Numbered from the stretch's first letter, positions 18,307 to 28,951 are shown. The stretch is 64,000 nt of DNA from Azospirillum sp051124815 (GCF_051124815.1 NZ_CP118485.1:310001-374000); one strand, 5' to 3'. Made by a program: numbers and translations. Notes: a model not told the origin generated them from the letters alone.

Positions 18307-18512
18307 GCGCTGTCATCCGCATCAACGGCCGTGACGAGCCACTATCCGCCGCCTCCCTGGCCGAGTTTCTGGCCGGCCGCGGGATCGCCGAGGGTGCGCG
18401 TGGCGTTGCCGTCGCCCTGAACGGCGCCGTCGTTCCCCGCCGCCGCTGGCCCGAAACTCCGCTCCAGCCCGGCGACAGCCTGGAAATCGTCCGCCCGATC
18501 CAAGGCGGCTGA
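18303..18512 (+). CDS. thiS: Sulfur carrier protein ThiS
   Basis: A 69-residue ubiquitin-like protein ending in the required GG (RPIQGG), which is thiocarboxylated to donate sulfur to ThiG. The start overlaps the thiO stop by one base, so expression is coupled. No thiF adenylyltransferase is seen in the window; activation must come from a gene elsewhere. Confidence 0.95.
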   Translation: MSAVIRINGRDEPLSAASLAEFLAGRGIAEGARGVAVALNGAVVPRRRWPETPLQPGDSLEIVRPIQGG

Positions 18513-18527
18513 CCCCTACATTTCCCT

Positions 18528-18681
18528 CTCCCGTCCCGGGAGAGGGAAGGGGCCCAAGCGAAGCTTGGGAAGGGTGAGGGGTGGCGCAAGGAACCATGCG
18601 GTTCGAAATTCTTGGATCACCCCTCACCCTCCCCACGCCTGCGGCGCGGGTCCCCTCCCTCTCCCGGGGCGGGAGAGGGCA
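18528..18681. repeat. Inverted-repeat element between thiS and thiG
   Basis: An imperfect long inverted repeat: CCCTCTCCCGTCCCGGGAGA... through GGGTGAGGGGT on the left, and ACCCCTCACCCTCCCCACG... through CCGGGGCGGGAGAGGG on the right. It could form a long hairpin in the transcript. It looks like a dispersed intergenic palindromic element of high-GC alphaproteobacteria (inference). It may lower thiG expression relative to thiOS or stabilise processed ends. Confidence 0.7.
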
Positions 18682-18699
18682 TTCCAAAAGGCACCTCCC

Positions 18700-19500
18700 A
18701 TGTCCCAATCCGACACCCTCACCATTGCCGGGCGCAGCCTCGGTTCCCGTCTCTTCCTCGGCACCGCCGGCTATCCCAACCAGCAGGTGATGCTCGACGC
18801 GCTGGCGGCCAGCGGCAGCGAGCTGGTCACGCTGGCGATCCGGCGCATCAGCCTGGACGGCTATTCGGAAAGCCTCGTCGACGTGCTGGCCCGCGCCACC
18901 GCCGGGCGGCCGACCGGCCCGGTCGGGCTGCTGCCCAACACCGCCGGCTGCATGACCGCCAAGGAAGCCGTGCTGACCGCCCAACTGTCGCGCGAGGCGC
19001 TCGATACGCCCTGGATCAAGCTGGAGGTCATCGGCGACCGCGAGCTGCTCTATCCCGATGTCGAGGAACTGCTGCGCGCGACCGAGGAACTGGTCAATGA
19101 CGGCTTCGTCGTGCTGCCCTACTGCAACGACGACCCCGTGACCTGCCGCAAGCTGGCCGACCTGGGCGCGGCGGCGGTGATGCCGCTGGGCGCCTTCATC
19201 GGTTCCGGCATGGGCATCCGCAACCCGCACGCCATCGAGACGATCTGCGCCCGCAGCCCCGTGCCGGTGGTGCTGGACGCCGGCATCGGCACCGCGTCCG
19301 ACGCCGCGCTGGCGCTGGAGCTGGGCTGCGCCGCCGTGCTGCTGAACACCGCGGTGTCGAAGGCGCGCGATCCGGTGCGGATGGCGGCGGCGATGCGCGA
19401 CGCGGTCAGCGCCGGCCGTGCCGCCCATCTGGCCGGCCGCATGCCGATGCGCGCCCATGCCGAACCGTCCAGCCCGCAGATGGGCCTGATCGGCAGCTGA
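18700..19500 (+). CDS. thiG: Thiazole synthase ThiG
   Basis: A 266-residue TIM-barrel enzyme: MSQSDTLTIAGRSLGSRLFLGTAGYPN start, WIKLEVIGD with the Schiff-base lysine, and the phosphate-binding VVLDAGIGTASDAALALELGCAAVLLNTA block. It condenses 1-deoxyxylulose 5-phosphate, dehydroglycine (ThiO product) and ThiS-thiocarboxylate to the thiazole. ATG 18700 is used; the frame extends into the palindromic element but without a start signal. thiE, which often follows, is absent. Confidence 0.95.
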   Translation: MSQSDTLTIAGRSLGSRLFLGTAGYPNQQVMLDALAASGSELVTLAIRRISLDGYSESLVDVLARATAGRPTGPVGLLPNTAGCMTAKEAVLTAQLSREALDTPWIKLEVIGDRELLYPDVEELLRATEELVNDGFVVLPYCNDDPVTCRKLADLGAAAVMPLGAFIGSGMGIRNPHAIETICARSPVPVVLDAGIGTASDAALALELGCAAVLLNTAVSKARDPVRMAAAMRDAVSAGRAAHLAGRMPMRAHAEPSSPQMGLIGS

Positions 19501-19593
19501 GATCGGCGGCTGACCCATAGGGAAACGGGCTTGATCCGGCGGGGCGGCTGACGCAGGCTGTCCCGCAACGTCCCCTTGCCGGAGTGCTTCGCC

Positions 19594-20037
19594 TTGGCCG
19601 ACAGCTTCGTTCCCCGCGACCCCGACTGGAAGGCGCGCTGCCTCGCCTCCTTCGAACAGCAGCCGATCTGCCGGACTCTCGGCATCGAACTGACGGCGGT
19701 GGAGCCGGGATTCTGCGAGATGCGGCTGCCGTTCCGCGCCGAACTGACGCAGCAGCACGGCTTCTTCCATGCCGGCATGGTCAGCACGCTGGCCGACAAT
19801 GCCGGCGGTTATGCCGCCTACAGCCTGATGCCGGCGGGGGCGGAGGTGCTGGCGGTGGAGTTCAAGATCAATCTGATGGCGCCGGCCAAGGGCGACGTGA
19901 TGATCGCCCGCGCCCGCGTCGTCAAGCCCGGCCGCACCCTGACCATCACCCAGGTCGAGGTGTCGATGCTGGACGGCGGTGCGGAAAAGGACTGCGCCCT
20001 GATGCAGCAGACCGCCATCTGCCTGTTGCCGAAGTGA
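19594..20037 (+). CDS. PaaI-type hotdog thioesterase
   Basis: A 147-residue hotdog-fold protein with the family block LTQQHGFFHAGMVSTLADNAGGYAA (HGG-type loop plus the catalytic D/E in ADNAGG) and VEFKINLMAPAKGD. It likely hydrolyses an acyl- or aryl-CoA. No ATG start exists. TTG 19594 (first residues xADSFVPRDPDW) has GGAG about 10 bases upstream; TTG 19576 is possible but lacks a site. It is separated from thiG by 93 bases and probably unrelated to thiamine. Confidence 0.87.
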   Translation: MADSFVPRDPDWKARCLASFEQQPICRTLGIELTAVEPGFCEMRLPFRAELTQQHGFFHAGMVSTLADNAGGYAAYSLMPAGAEVLAVEFKINLMAPAKGDVMIARARVVKPGRTLTITQVEVSMLDGGAEKDCALMQQTAICLLPK

Positions 20038-20066
20038 CGGTTCAACCGGTTCGAAAGGTCTCTTCC

Positions 20067-20531
20067 ATGCTGTCTGCACGTTTGTGGTCCGTGCCCGCCG
20101 CCCTCCTGCTGGCCGGCGGCCTCTCCGCGCTGCTCGCTGTCCCGGCGGAAGCGAAGGACCCGCCGTCCTGCGCCGCCATCTCCTTCCGCGCGCTGCCCAG
20201 CGGCGCGCCGGACGGCGAACAGGATGCCGGCCTCTACAAGTCGCGCTTCGGCAAGATCGAGGTGAAGGCCGATGTCAAGGGCGGGCAGGCCACCAACTAT
20301 TACATGGTGCTGAACGGCAAGAAGGTGGACGGCCCGGCCACCCCGCCGAAGATGTCGGACGCCTGCCTGAAGTCCAAGCACGTCAAGCTGCCCTTCGCCA
20401 AGCAGCCGCAGGGCACCTGCACCGGCAGCCGCTTCCGCGTCGTCGTCGACCGCTCCAGCGGCAAGCCGGTCGCGGCCTTCTTCGGCCTGCAGGGCGACGA
20501 TTGGGCCTATTGCAGCGCGACGACGCTGTAG
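20067..20531 (+). CDS. Hypothetical exported protein
   Basis: A 154-residue protein with a signal peptide (MLSARLWSVPAALLLAGGLSALLAVPAEAKD, cleavage after AEA). The mature part is basic with four cysteines (SCAAIS, DACLKS, GTCTGS, YCSATT), suggesting two disulfides in the periplasm. It starts 29 bases after the thioesterase stop, so it may be cotranscribed. Family not recognised. Confidence 0.7.
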   Translation: MLSARLWSVPAALLLAGGLSALLAVPAEAKDPPSCAAISFRALPSGAPDGEQDAGLYKSRFGKIEVKADVKGGQATNYYMVLNGKKVDGPATPPKMSDACLKSKHVKLPFAKQPQGTCTGSRFRVVVDRSSGKPVAAFFGLQGDDWAYCSATTL

Positions 20532-20587
20532 AAGACGTGTCGCGGCGGGTGCCCCCTCCCGCCGTGACACCTGGCTATTCACTCCCC

Positions 20588-22726
20588 TCAGATCGCCAAA
20601 GCCTTCACCCGCTCGCGCAGGGTCTGCCGCGCCGCTTCCGCCTCGTTGCGGGCGGTGGTCAGGTCGCGCGCCAGCCCGTCCAGGCGGTTCTCCGCCTCCG
20701 ACATCTTGGCCAGCGTCCGCTTGTGCAGGTCGCTGCCGGCCGGCAGGGCCTTCAGGTTCTCGCGCAGGCGGTCCTGGTCGGCGATCCGCTCCGCCCGCTC
20801 GCGCTCCAGCTCGGCGATGCGGCGCTCCTTCTCGGCGACGGCGGCACGCAGGCCGGCCAGCGTGGTCAGCGCCTGACGAACCTCCGCCGGCAGTTCGGGG
20901 GCGGAGGCGCGGGCGGCGATCTGGTCGGCGGTCAGGTCGGTCAGGACGATCCGCTCCTGCCGCGGCCGTTCCAGCGTGGCGGTCAGCGTCACCGTCTTGC
21001 CGGCCGGCACCGCCAGCGGCAGGCGGTAGGCGGTGGCGGTCGCCTCCGGCTTGCCGTTCGCCGGTTCGGCCAGCTCCCAGCCGGGACGGCGCGGATGCTC
21101 GATCACGACATCACGGTCGGCGTCCGGGGCGCCGGCAACATTATAGGTCGTGCTCTGACGGTCGACCACCGACAGGGTCAGCACGCCGTCGGCGATGGTG
21201 GCGCGGGACAGCCGGCGGCTCGGCTTCTCCTCGCGGTCGACGGTGACCGCCTGATCGACGGCGAAGGACAGCAGCCGGCTCTCGCCCGCCGGCAGGGTCG
21301 CCATCCTGGCGTCGCCGACATAAGCGCTGTTCGCCGAATCGCGGTCATAGAAGGTCAGCAGCCCCGGCGGCAGGGCGGTGTCGCCGTCGTTGCGCAGCCG
21401 CAGGGACGCCAGCGGGTGGCGGGCGTCGGCGGCCGGCTGGTAGAGCGCCACCCGCTCCACCGGCAGGCTGGCCGCGGCGATCGGCATCATCAGCGTCCCG
21501 CCGTTCGGCACGCTGACCGGCTGCGGGTAGTGGAACAGCACCTGGGCGCCCTCCGCCGCGCCGGCCTCGGCACCGCGCACCGCGGCCATCGCCGGCGTTC
21601 CCGCCGCGCTGCCGTAGGGGGCGACCTTCGCCAGCGGCTCGCCCATCGGCACCGGGGCCGGCGCGGCCATGGCGGCTGCGGGCGGCGCTCCGGCACGCGA
21701 GGCTTCCGACTGCGACCGCATCGCCGGCCGGGCGTCGTTCAGCGTCACCGCGCCCTCGTCGGCGCTGGGCAGCACCCGGCCGAGCACCTCCACCGGCACC
21801 TCCGGCCGCTCGACGAAATAGGGGGTATAGAGCGCCTGCCGAAGCGTGACCGGGTTGCCCGACACCACCGTCAGGTCGACGTTGCTCCAATCCTCGCCGC
21901 TCAGATTCTCCAGCACCGCCCAGCCCTGCAGCGCGCCGCTGCCCTTGCCCGCCTGTCCGTTCTGCCCCTGTCCGTTTTGACCTTGCCCGGTGCCGAGGCT
22001 GAGCCGGTAGGTCGCCTTCCACAGCGGCATCTCCGCGACATAGCCGACCCGGACCCGCCGCTCGCCGGCCGCCGCCTGCCCGTCCTGCGGCGCCCGGCTG
22101 TGGACGGAAAGCCGCCGCCGCTCGCGCCGGGCGTTGTCCGCCACCGCCGACAGCGCGCGGTCGATCTGCGCCTGCACCGCCGGATCGGTGAAGCGCAGCG
22201 CGTCGGCATCCTCCAGCACCAGCTGGCGCAGGCCCTCGGCCGTCATCAGCGTCACGCGGTGGCGCGTGGTGGTGGCGCCGTCGTTCCCCGGCAGCCGGAC
22301 CGTTTCCTCCGTCACCGACATCAGCCGGCCGGTCAGCTGGCGGGATCCGCCGGTCGTCACCTCCGCCCCGCGCATCGCGTTCAGCAATGCGGCGGGGGAG
22401 GTGAGGTCGCCGGCCGAGAAGGGCAGCTCGCGGAAGGCGGTGTCCAGCGGTTCGGCGCCCGGCAGGGCGATGGTGCCGACTCCGCCCTTGTCGTCATAGA
22501 CGACGATGCTCTTCAGCACGTCGTCGACCTGATCGCGCCGCACCTCCAGCGACAGGTCGGCATCGCCGCTCACCGTCGCCTCATATTCGAAATAGCCGAC
22601 GCCGCCGGTCGACAGTAGGACCCGCGTCAGCGCCAGCTGCCCGCCGGCCGGTCCGCCTGTCGCGGCAAGCGCCGCCGGGGCCGCCATCAGCAGGGCAGTG
22701 GAGGCGAGAAGGATGGCGCGGGTCAT
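20588..22726 (-). CDS. DUF4139 domain-containing exported protein
   Basis: A 712-residue protein with a signal peptide (MTRAILLASTALLMAAPAALAA). The central and C-terminal beta-rich region carries the DUF4139 pattern (GGVGYFEYEATVSGDADLSLEVRRDQVDDVLKSI near the start, later YVAEMPLWKATYRL, VLENLSGEDWSNVDLTVVSGNP). The last ~110 residues are coiled coil (AAVAEKERRIAELERERAERIADQDRL). Odd features are a Gln/Gly/Asn repeat (GQGQNGQGQNGQ, about 250) and an Ala/Pro-rich low-complexity insert (about 330-380). ATG at 22724-22726 has GGAGAG about 10 bases upstream. Function unknown. Confidence 0.87.
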   Translation of the reverse strand: MTRAILLASTALLMAAPAALAATGGPAGGQLALTRVLLSTGGVGYFEYEATVSGDADLSLEVRRDQVDDVLKSIVVYDDKGGVGTIALPGAEPLDTAFRELPFSAGDLTSPAALLNAMRGAEVTTGGSRQLTGRLMSVTEETVRLPGNDGATTTRHRVTLMTAEGLRQLVLEDADALRFTDPAVQAQIDRALSAVADNARRERRRLSVHSRAPQDGQAAAGERRVRVGYVAEMPLWKATYRLSLGTGQGQNGQGQNGQAGKGSGALQGWAVLENLSGEDWSNVDLTVVSGNPVTLRQALYTPYFVERPEVPVEVLGRVLPSADEGAVTLNDARPAMRSQSEASRAGAPPAAAMAAPAPVPMGEPLAKVAPYGSAAGTPAMAAVRGAEAGAAEGAQVLFHYPQPVSVPNGGTLMMPIAAASLPVERVALYQPAADARHPLASLRLRNDGDTALPPGLLTFYDRDSANSAYVGDARMATLPAGESRLLSFAVDQAVTVDREEKPSRRLSRATIADGVLTLSVVDRQSTTYNVAGAPDADRDVVIEHPRRPGWELAEPANGKPEATATAYRLPLAVPAGKTVTLTATLERPRQERIVLTDLTADQIAARASAPELPAEVRQALTTLAGLRAAVAEKERRIAELERERAERIADQDRLRENLKALPAGSDLHKRTLAKMSEAENRLDGLARDLTTARNEAEAARQTLRERVKALAI

Positions 22727-23073
22727 GATGGGTCTCTCCGTGTTGTGACTCCCGACTGCCGACATAGGCGCGAAATCGGGCGGGAATAGGGAGAGCGCAA
22801 CAGGAGGCTGTCCGAAAGTCCGGACAGGTCAGGGGGCCGCGGCCAGCCAGCGTTCCATCATCGTGCGCCACAGCGGCGCGCCATTATGGGCCGCGACCTG
22901 TGCGGCACCCGGCACGCACCCGGAATGATGGGCGCAACGCTCCGTCGCCGGACGGCGGTGGCCGTCGGCGGGCGGGCGCCTCGCCGCCCTGTTGTGGGGC
23001 GCGGTGCGGTGGGGCGGCATCGGTGCCGCCTGGGCGTTGCAGCCGGACATGAAGATGGTTTCGCCGACGGTCC
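22727..23073. other. Intergenic region, no confident gene
   Basis: About 350 bases between the DUF4139 gene and the next small gene. Short open frames exist on both strands; one reverse frame ends VAAHNGAPLWRTMMERWLAAAP and looks slightly protein-like, but it has no start I can support. Confidence 0.35.
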
Positions 23074-23259
23074 TCAGCCCAGTCGCCCGACCGAGCGCGC
23101 CGAGTCGAGGTGGCGCCTCGCCTCGCCCAGCAGCAGCCGGTGCTGCGCCAGCGTTTCGCGGATCGAGCCATGCTGCCCATAGACCCGCACCTCGTTCAGC
23201 AGACGGTCGGCGCGGTCGAGCAGGGCCAGGCGCTCCAGGCAATGATCGATGTTCGACAT
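23074..23259 (-). CDS. Small hypothetical protein
   Basis: A 61-residue helical protein (MSNIDHCLERLALLDRADRLLNEVRVYGQHGSIRE...). GGGGAAG lies about 8 bases before the ATG. Charge pattern and codon use look real. It is divergent from the response regulator gene. No family recognised. Confidence 0.5.
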   Translation of the reverse strand: MSNIDHCLERLALLDRADRLLNEVRVYGQHGSIRETLAQHRLLLGEARRHLDSARSVGRLG

Positions 23260-23526
23260 GGCGGTGCTTCCCCATCACGGCTGCGGTCCGGTGCGGACAG
23301 GCGGGTCACCGTCCCCTGTTCGCCACCGTCCCCTGTTCAATGGTCTGGATTTAAACCGCAGCTTGTTTCTGGTTAATGTCCGCGCAACGGTATTTTTATG
23401 TCGCCGGTGCAGGACGCGGTTTCAACCAACTCATGCGGTGGGCGAATCGGCCGCGGCTGTTACGGGGTTGTAACGCATTGCGTGCCGCTCGCGCGTGAGA
23501 TAAGAAGATTTGGGGAGGTAACAGGC

Positions 23527-24240
23527 ATGCACATTCTCGCTGTCGACGACGACGAGCCGATTCGGGAGCTTTTGGCCTCATATCTGGCGGGAGAGGGCTA
23601 CCGGGTCACGACGGCGCAGGACACCGCATCGGCCCGGCAGGCTTTGGACGGCGATCCTGTCGATCTCGTGGTCTGCGATCTGCGCCTGCCTGACGGCGAC
23701 GGGCTGGGCCTCGTCCGCCAGATCCGCACCGAATCGCAGATTCCCGTCATCATCCTGTCTTCCAAGGACCAGGACGTCGACCGCATCGTCGGGCTGGAAC
23801 TGGGGGCCGACGATTACCTGACCAAGCCCTTCAACCCGCGCGAACTGCTGGCCCGCATCAAGGCGGTCCTGCGCCGCGTCTCCAACGACGCCCGGCCGCC
23901 CCGCAATGCGGACGAACTGCGCGCCGTCGTGCAGTTCGCCAATTGGGAACTCGATCTCACCGCCCAGCGCCTGCGCGGGCAGGAGGGGCGCGAGGTGGAA
24001 CTGACCAAGGCGGAGTTCGGCCTGCTGGCGGCCTTCGTCAAGCGGCCGCAGCGGGTGCTGACCCGCGACCAGCTGCTCGACCTCACCCGCGTCGACGGGG
24101 CGGAGGTGTTCGACCGGTCCATCGACGTGCTGATCCTGCGCCTGCGCCGCAAGATCGAGGCGAACCCGAAGGAACCCCGCATCATCAAGACCGAACGCGG
24201 CGCCGGCTACGTCTTCGACGCCAAGGTGCGCACGGTCTGA
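23527..24240 (+). CDS. OmpR-family response regulator
   Basis: A 237-residue two-domain regulator. The receiver (1-120) has the acidic pair D7/D8, phospho-acceptor D51 (VVCDLRLPDGDG) and K100 (YLTKPFNP). The C-terminal winged helix (about 140-235) ends with the canonical DRSIDVLILRLRRKIE...IKTERGAGYVFDAKV. GGGGAGG precedes the ATG by 8 bases. No histidine kinase gene is adjacent, so it is an orphan in this window. Its targets cannot be inferred. Confidence 0.95.
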   Translation: MHILAVDDDEPIRELLASYLAGEGYRVTTAQDTASARQALDGDPVDLVVCDLRLPDGDGLGLVRQIRTESQIPVIILSSKDQDVDRIVGLELGADDYLTKPFNPRELLARIKAVLRRVSNDARPPRNADELRAVVQFANWELDLTAQRLRGQEGREVELTKAEFGLLAAFVKRPQRVLTRDQLLDLTRVDGAEVFDRSIDVLILRLRRKIEANPKEPRIIKTERGAGYVFDAKVRTV

Positions 24241-24357
24241 CGGGGGACAGGGTCGTTCGGGGATCGCGCCTTTCCCGGACGCCCCCCGATGCACTGCTGG
24301 ACGCTGTCCCGTACCCGCGTTAGCCTTTCCGGAAAACCTGTCGGAGAGGAAACGCGC

Positions 24358-24972
24358 GTGCCGGACCCGATCGATTTCTATTTCGACTTCGCCTCGCCCT
24401 ACGGCTATTTCGCCAGCCTGCGCATCGACGAGCTGGCGGCGAAGCATGGCCGCACCGTCACTTGGCGCCCGGTCCTGCTCGGCGCCATCTTCAAGGTGAC
24501 GGGCATGAAGCCCAACCTGCAGCAGCCCCTGCGCGGCGAATATCTGACCCATGACGTCGGCCGCATCGCCCGGCTGACCGGTGCCCCCTTCACCTTCCCC
24601 GATTCGGCCCCGGCCAACGGCGTCGCCGCCTCGCGCGCCTTCTATTGGCTGGCCGACGAGCATCCGGAACAGGCGAAGCTGCTGGCCCATGCGCTCTTCC
24701 ACGCCCATTTCGGCGAGGGGCGGGACATCGGCCCGGCCGACACGGTGGCGGAGATCGCGGCGCAGACCCTGGGCAGCCTTGGCATCGACCGTGCCGCGGT
24801 GGCCGCCGCCATTCAGGATCCGGCGGTCAAGGACCGACTGCGCACCGAAACCGACGATGCGGTGGAGCGCGGCGTCTTCGGCTCTCCCTTCGTCTTCGTC
24901 GACGGAGAACCCTTCTGGGGCTGGGACCGCCTCGACATGGTCGACCGCTGGCTCGCTACCGGCGGCTGGTAG
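24358..24972 (+). CDS. 2-hydroxychromene-2-carboxylate isomerase-like (DsbA/kappa-GST fold)
   Basis: A 204-residue thioredoxin-fold protein with the HCCA isomerase signature FYFDFASPYGYFAS (catalytic serine), TWRPVLLGAIFKVTG, and the C-terminal GVFGSPFVFVDGEPFWGWDRLDMVDRW. The start is GTG 24358 with GGAGAGGAA about 8 bases upstream. In naphthalene degraders this enzyme isomerises HCCA using glutathione. Stand-alone homologues like this one have unknown substrates. Confidence 0.9.
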   Translation: MPDPIDFYFDFASPYGYFASLRIDELAAKHGRTVTWRPVLLGAIFKVTGMKPNLQQPLRGEYLTHDVGRIARLTGAPFTFPDSAPANGVAASRAFYWLADEHPEQAKLLAHALFHAHFGEGRDIGPADTVAEIAAQTLGSLGIDRAAVAAAIQDPAVKDRLRTETDDAVERGVFGSPFVFVDGEPFWGWDRLDMVDRWLATGGW

Positions 24973-25107
24973 GGCAGGGGGCGGATTCCTCAGGCAGAGC
25001 TGCGGAAAATGCTGACTCCCGGGGCGGGCAAACCGCTATAACTGCGGAATAGGACCTTCGTCCGGGCACCGGGTCTGGTGTCTGTTTCCGTTTCGGTTTG
25101 CCGCCCC

Positions 25108-26148
25108 ATGGACCAGATCGTTCCCGACCGCCGCCCTCGGACGACCAGCCCGCCCCCGGCGGCTCCTCCCGGCAGTTCCGGCGGCAACGGCCATGGGGGG
25201 GCTCACGGCAACCCCCATGGAACCAAGGGTGCTTCCAAGTCATGGCTGGGCGGGGCGTTGCTGACGGCGCTGCTGCTCGGCCTGATCGCGCTGTCGATCC
25301 GGTCGGTGTCCGGCAATCTGACCTTCGTTCTGCTGGGGTCGGTCGGCCTCGTCGTCGGCGCCTTCCACTATCTGTTTCCGGGCAGCCAGTTCTTCACGCT
25401 GGCGCTGACCAACTTCATCGGCGTCTATGCCTGCATCTTCGTCTTCTTCCTGGAAAGCAATTTCCACAACATCAGTCCGCTGATCCAGAGCGTCGCCTTC
25501 GTCCTGCCGCTGGTCGCCTTCCTGGGCGGGGCCTGGTGGCGGGCGGAGGACATAAGGCGGATCGTGATGTCGCGGCGATTGCGGGAGGGGGGGCATTTCG
25601 ACCGCGTCTTCCTGTGGATGGCGCCGGTCTGGGGCATCGGCGCCCTGACCTTCCTGGTGCCCGAACAGGACATGGACACCCAGACGATCGGCGCGATCTT
25701 CCTGCTTGCCATGTCGGCCATCGCCGCCATCGTCGCCCTGGTGTCGCGCGACATCGCCATTTTCCTGCTCGACGCCGGCCTCCTGTTCGAAGGATTTTTC
25801 CAGCAATCGGCCCGTCTGGTCCTGCCGGCCTTCGCCTTCCTGACCTTCTATTCGCTCTGCATCATCCTGTTCGGCGCCATCTACACCATCATGGACCGCT
25901 TCATGGCGGAGCCGAACTTCGTCATTGAAGGCGTCAGGCGCGACCTGACCTTCGCCGAGGGGATCTATTTCTCCATCGTGACCTTCGCCACCGTCGGCTA
26001 TGGCGACATCCACCCGGTGTCGGGACCGGTCCGCCTGATCTGCGGCATCGAGATCGTCATGGGCGTGCTGCTGCTGCTGTTCGGCTTCAGCGCAATCATC
26101 GGCCATGCCCGGCCGACCAACCGGTCCGACCGCAACGATCCGCTCTGA
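25108..26148 (+). CDS. Potassium channel (ion_trans_2 type)
   Basis: A 346-residue membrane protein. A Pro/Gly/His-rich cytoplasmic tail (about residues 1-45) precedes several hydrophobic segments. A terminal pore module (segment, pore loop, segment) contains the selectivity filter TVGYGD at about 295-300. The four extra N-terminal helices make it unlike a voltage sensor (no regular arginine ladder). ATG 25108 is chosen; a GTG at 25078 is possible. It would conduct K+ across the inner membrane. Confidence 0.87.
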   Translation: MDQIVPDRRPRTTSPPPAAPPGSSGGNGHGGAHGNPHGTKGASKSWLGGALLTALLLGLIALSIRSVSGNLTFVLLGSVGLVVGAFHYLFPGSQFFTLALTNFIGVYACIFVFFLESNFHNISPLIQSVAFVLPLVAFLGGAWWRAEDIRRIVMSRRLREGGHFDRVFLWMAPVWGIGALTFLVPEQDMDTQTIGAIFLLAMSAIAAIVALVSRDIAIFLLDAGLLFEGFFQQSARLVLPAFAFLTFYSLCIILFGAIYTIMDRFMAEPNFVIEGVRRDLTFAEGIYFSIVTFATVGYGDIHPVSGPVRLICGIEIVMGVLLLLFGFSAIIGHARPTNRSDRNDPL

Positions 26149-26264
26149 GGACAGATCCGCCCGGCGGTCTCGGCAGGCGGACAATGCTGCATAGCGCACT
26201 ATGTCAGGGGGCGCGCTATGGTGGGCGCGGTTCCGTTCTTCACAGCAGAGACCTCACGGCCTTC

Positions 26265-26693
26265 ATGCCTCTCCATCTCATAAAGCTCGCCGTCGGCGTC
26301 ACCGACCTCGACCATCTGGCGGAGTTGCAGGACCGCCGCGCCGTATCGGCCGACGGCCGGACCCGCATCCCCGTCTACACCCGCCGCCTGCCCAAGCGCG
26401 GCGACGAGTTGCTGGCCGGCGGCTCGATCTACTGGGTCATCAAGGGCAGCATCCTGGTGCGCCAGCCGATCCTCGCCATCGACACCGCCACTGACGAGGA
26501 GGGGGAGAGCTACTGCACCCTTCAGCTCGCCGCCGACCGCGTGCAAACCGTGCCGACCCCGCATCGCCCCTTCCAGGGCTGGCGCTATCTGACCGCCGAG
26601 GCCGCTCCCCAGGATCTCGCCGCAGCCGGCGGGGCAGGGGACGAGTTGCCGGCCGACATGGCGGCGGAACTGCGGGCGCTCGGCCTGCTCTGA
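26265..26693 (+). CDS. DUF1489 family protein
   Basis: A 142-residue protein beginning MPLHLIKLAVGVTDLDHLAELQ, with the family blocks TRRLPKRGDELLAGGSIYWVIKG and HRPFQGWRYL. DUF1489 is an alphaproteobacterial family of unknown function. The conserved MPLHLIKL start fixes ATG 26265 over the longer frame. Confidence 0.9.
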   Translation: MPLHLIKLAVGVTDLDHLAELQDRRAVSADGRTRIPVYTRRLPKRGDELLAGGSIYWVIKGSILVRQPILAIDTATDEEGESYCTLQLAADRVQTVPTPHRPFQGWRYLTAEAAPQDLAAAGGAGDELPADMAAELRALGLL

Positions 26694-26750
26694 CGAAAAC
26701 ATCAGTCGGTTCAGCGAACATAAAAATGCAATGAGCGACGAAAAAAGCGC

Positions 26751-26780
26751 TTGCGCGGTTTGGGTTCGGGCGCCTATAAA
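26751..26780 (+). promoter_or_regulatory. Probable rrn promoter
   Basis: The -35 TTGCGC and -10 TATAAA are separated by 18 bases, about 400 bases upstream of 16S. The AT-rich stretch just before it (26721-26746) could act as an UP element. Confidence 0.6.
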
Positions 26781-26960
26781 CCGCTCCACCGACGGCGGGG
26801 CGCTGAACGAAGCGCGGCGCTGAAGGAGAAACGGATAAAGAAAACAGCGACTTAGCTGTTTAATCTTCCGGCTTCGACCGACATATTCCGGCCTTACTCT
26901 GGTCCGATCCACTGAAAAAGGGATGCGGAAGAGCGGCCGGTGCGACGCGTCTCAGCGTTG

Positions 26961-26975
26961 CGGGCTCTTTGACAA
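26961..26975 (+). promoter_or_regulatory. boxA antitermination signal
   Basis: GGGCTCTTTGACAAG matches the rRNA boxA consensus TGCTCTTTAACA at 10 of 12 positions and sits in the leader where boxA belongs. The TTGACA inside it could be mistaken for a -35 box. Confidence 0.6.
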
Positions 26976-27177
26976 GTTTATACCGTGTTGTGAGAAGGGA
27001 TGCGCAGGCGGCGGCAGTTGGTAGCCGTTGCGGCCTTGGGGTGCTGGGTTCCGAAGGGGATCAGCACAATGAGGATCGTCTGTGCATCTTTTGAGCAGAG
27101 AAACTGTAACAGTATCGACGTTTCAGGAGATCGCTTCAGGCGGTCCTGTCAGTCGTGGATTTCGGTCTGCGATCTGA

Positions 27178-28666
<1,489 letters not shown>

Positions 28667-28770
28667 CGCCGACCCTGGATGGTCCGGCACTTCAAAGTCC
28701 AGCGGACATCTCTGCGCCGCCGGCGCATCCCTCTCACGGTTCTCGACGTGCTCCACGATGGGGCACGGAC

Positions 28771-28846
28771 GGGCTAGTAGCTCAGTTGGTTAGAGCGCGC
28801 GCTTGATAAGCGTGAGGTCGGAGGTTCAAATCCTCCTGGCCCACCA
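28771..28846 (+). tRNA. tRNA-Ile (GAT)
   Basis: 76 bases: acceptor GGGCTAG / CTGGCCC, D-arm GCTCAGTTGGTTAGAGC, anticodon loop CTTGATAAG (GAT), T-loop TTCAAAT, CCA encoded. Standard position in the 16S-23S spacer. Confidence 0.98.
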
Positions 28847-28875
28847 TGTTTCAGGCGATGGCGTTCGACCATCAA

Positions 28876-28951
28876 GGGGGCATAGCTCAGTTGGGAGAGC
28901 GCCTGCTTTGCAAGCAGGAGGTCGTCGGTTCGATCCCGTCTGCCTCCACCA
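28876..28951 (+). tRNA. tRNA-Ala (TGC)
   Basis: 76 bases: acceptor GGGGGCA / TGCCTCC, anticodon loop TTTGCAA (TGC), T-loop TTCGATC, CCA encoded. Second tRNA of the 16S-23S spacer, as is usual in alphaproteobacteria. Confidence 0.98.

Larger units (their letters stand above)
26694..27177 (+). promoter_or_regulatory. rRNA operon promoter and leader region
   Basis: A 484-base region with no gene. It contains a sigma70-like promoter (TTGCGC at 26751-26756, 18-base spacer, TATAAA at 26775-26780) and an antitermination boxA-like GGGCTCTTTGACAAG (26961-26975), close to the Escherichia TGCTCTTTAACA. The rest is leader that pairs around 16S for processing. Confidence 0.65.

Noticed and set aside
26969..26974. 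TTGACA as a -35 box before 16S
   Set aside because: It is part of GGGCTCTTTGACAAG, which fits the boxA antitermination signal, and there is no -10 partner at proper distance.
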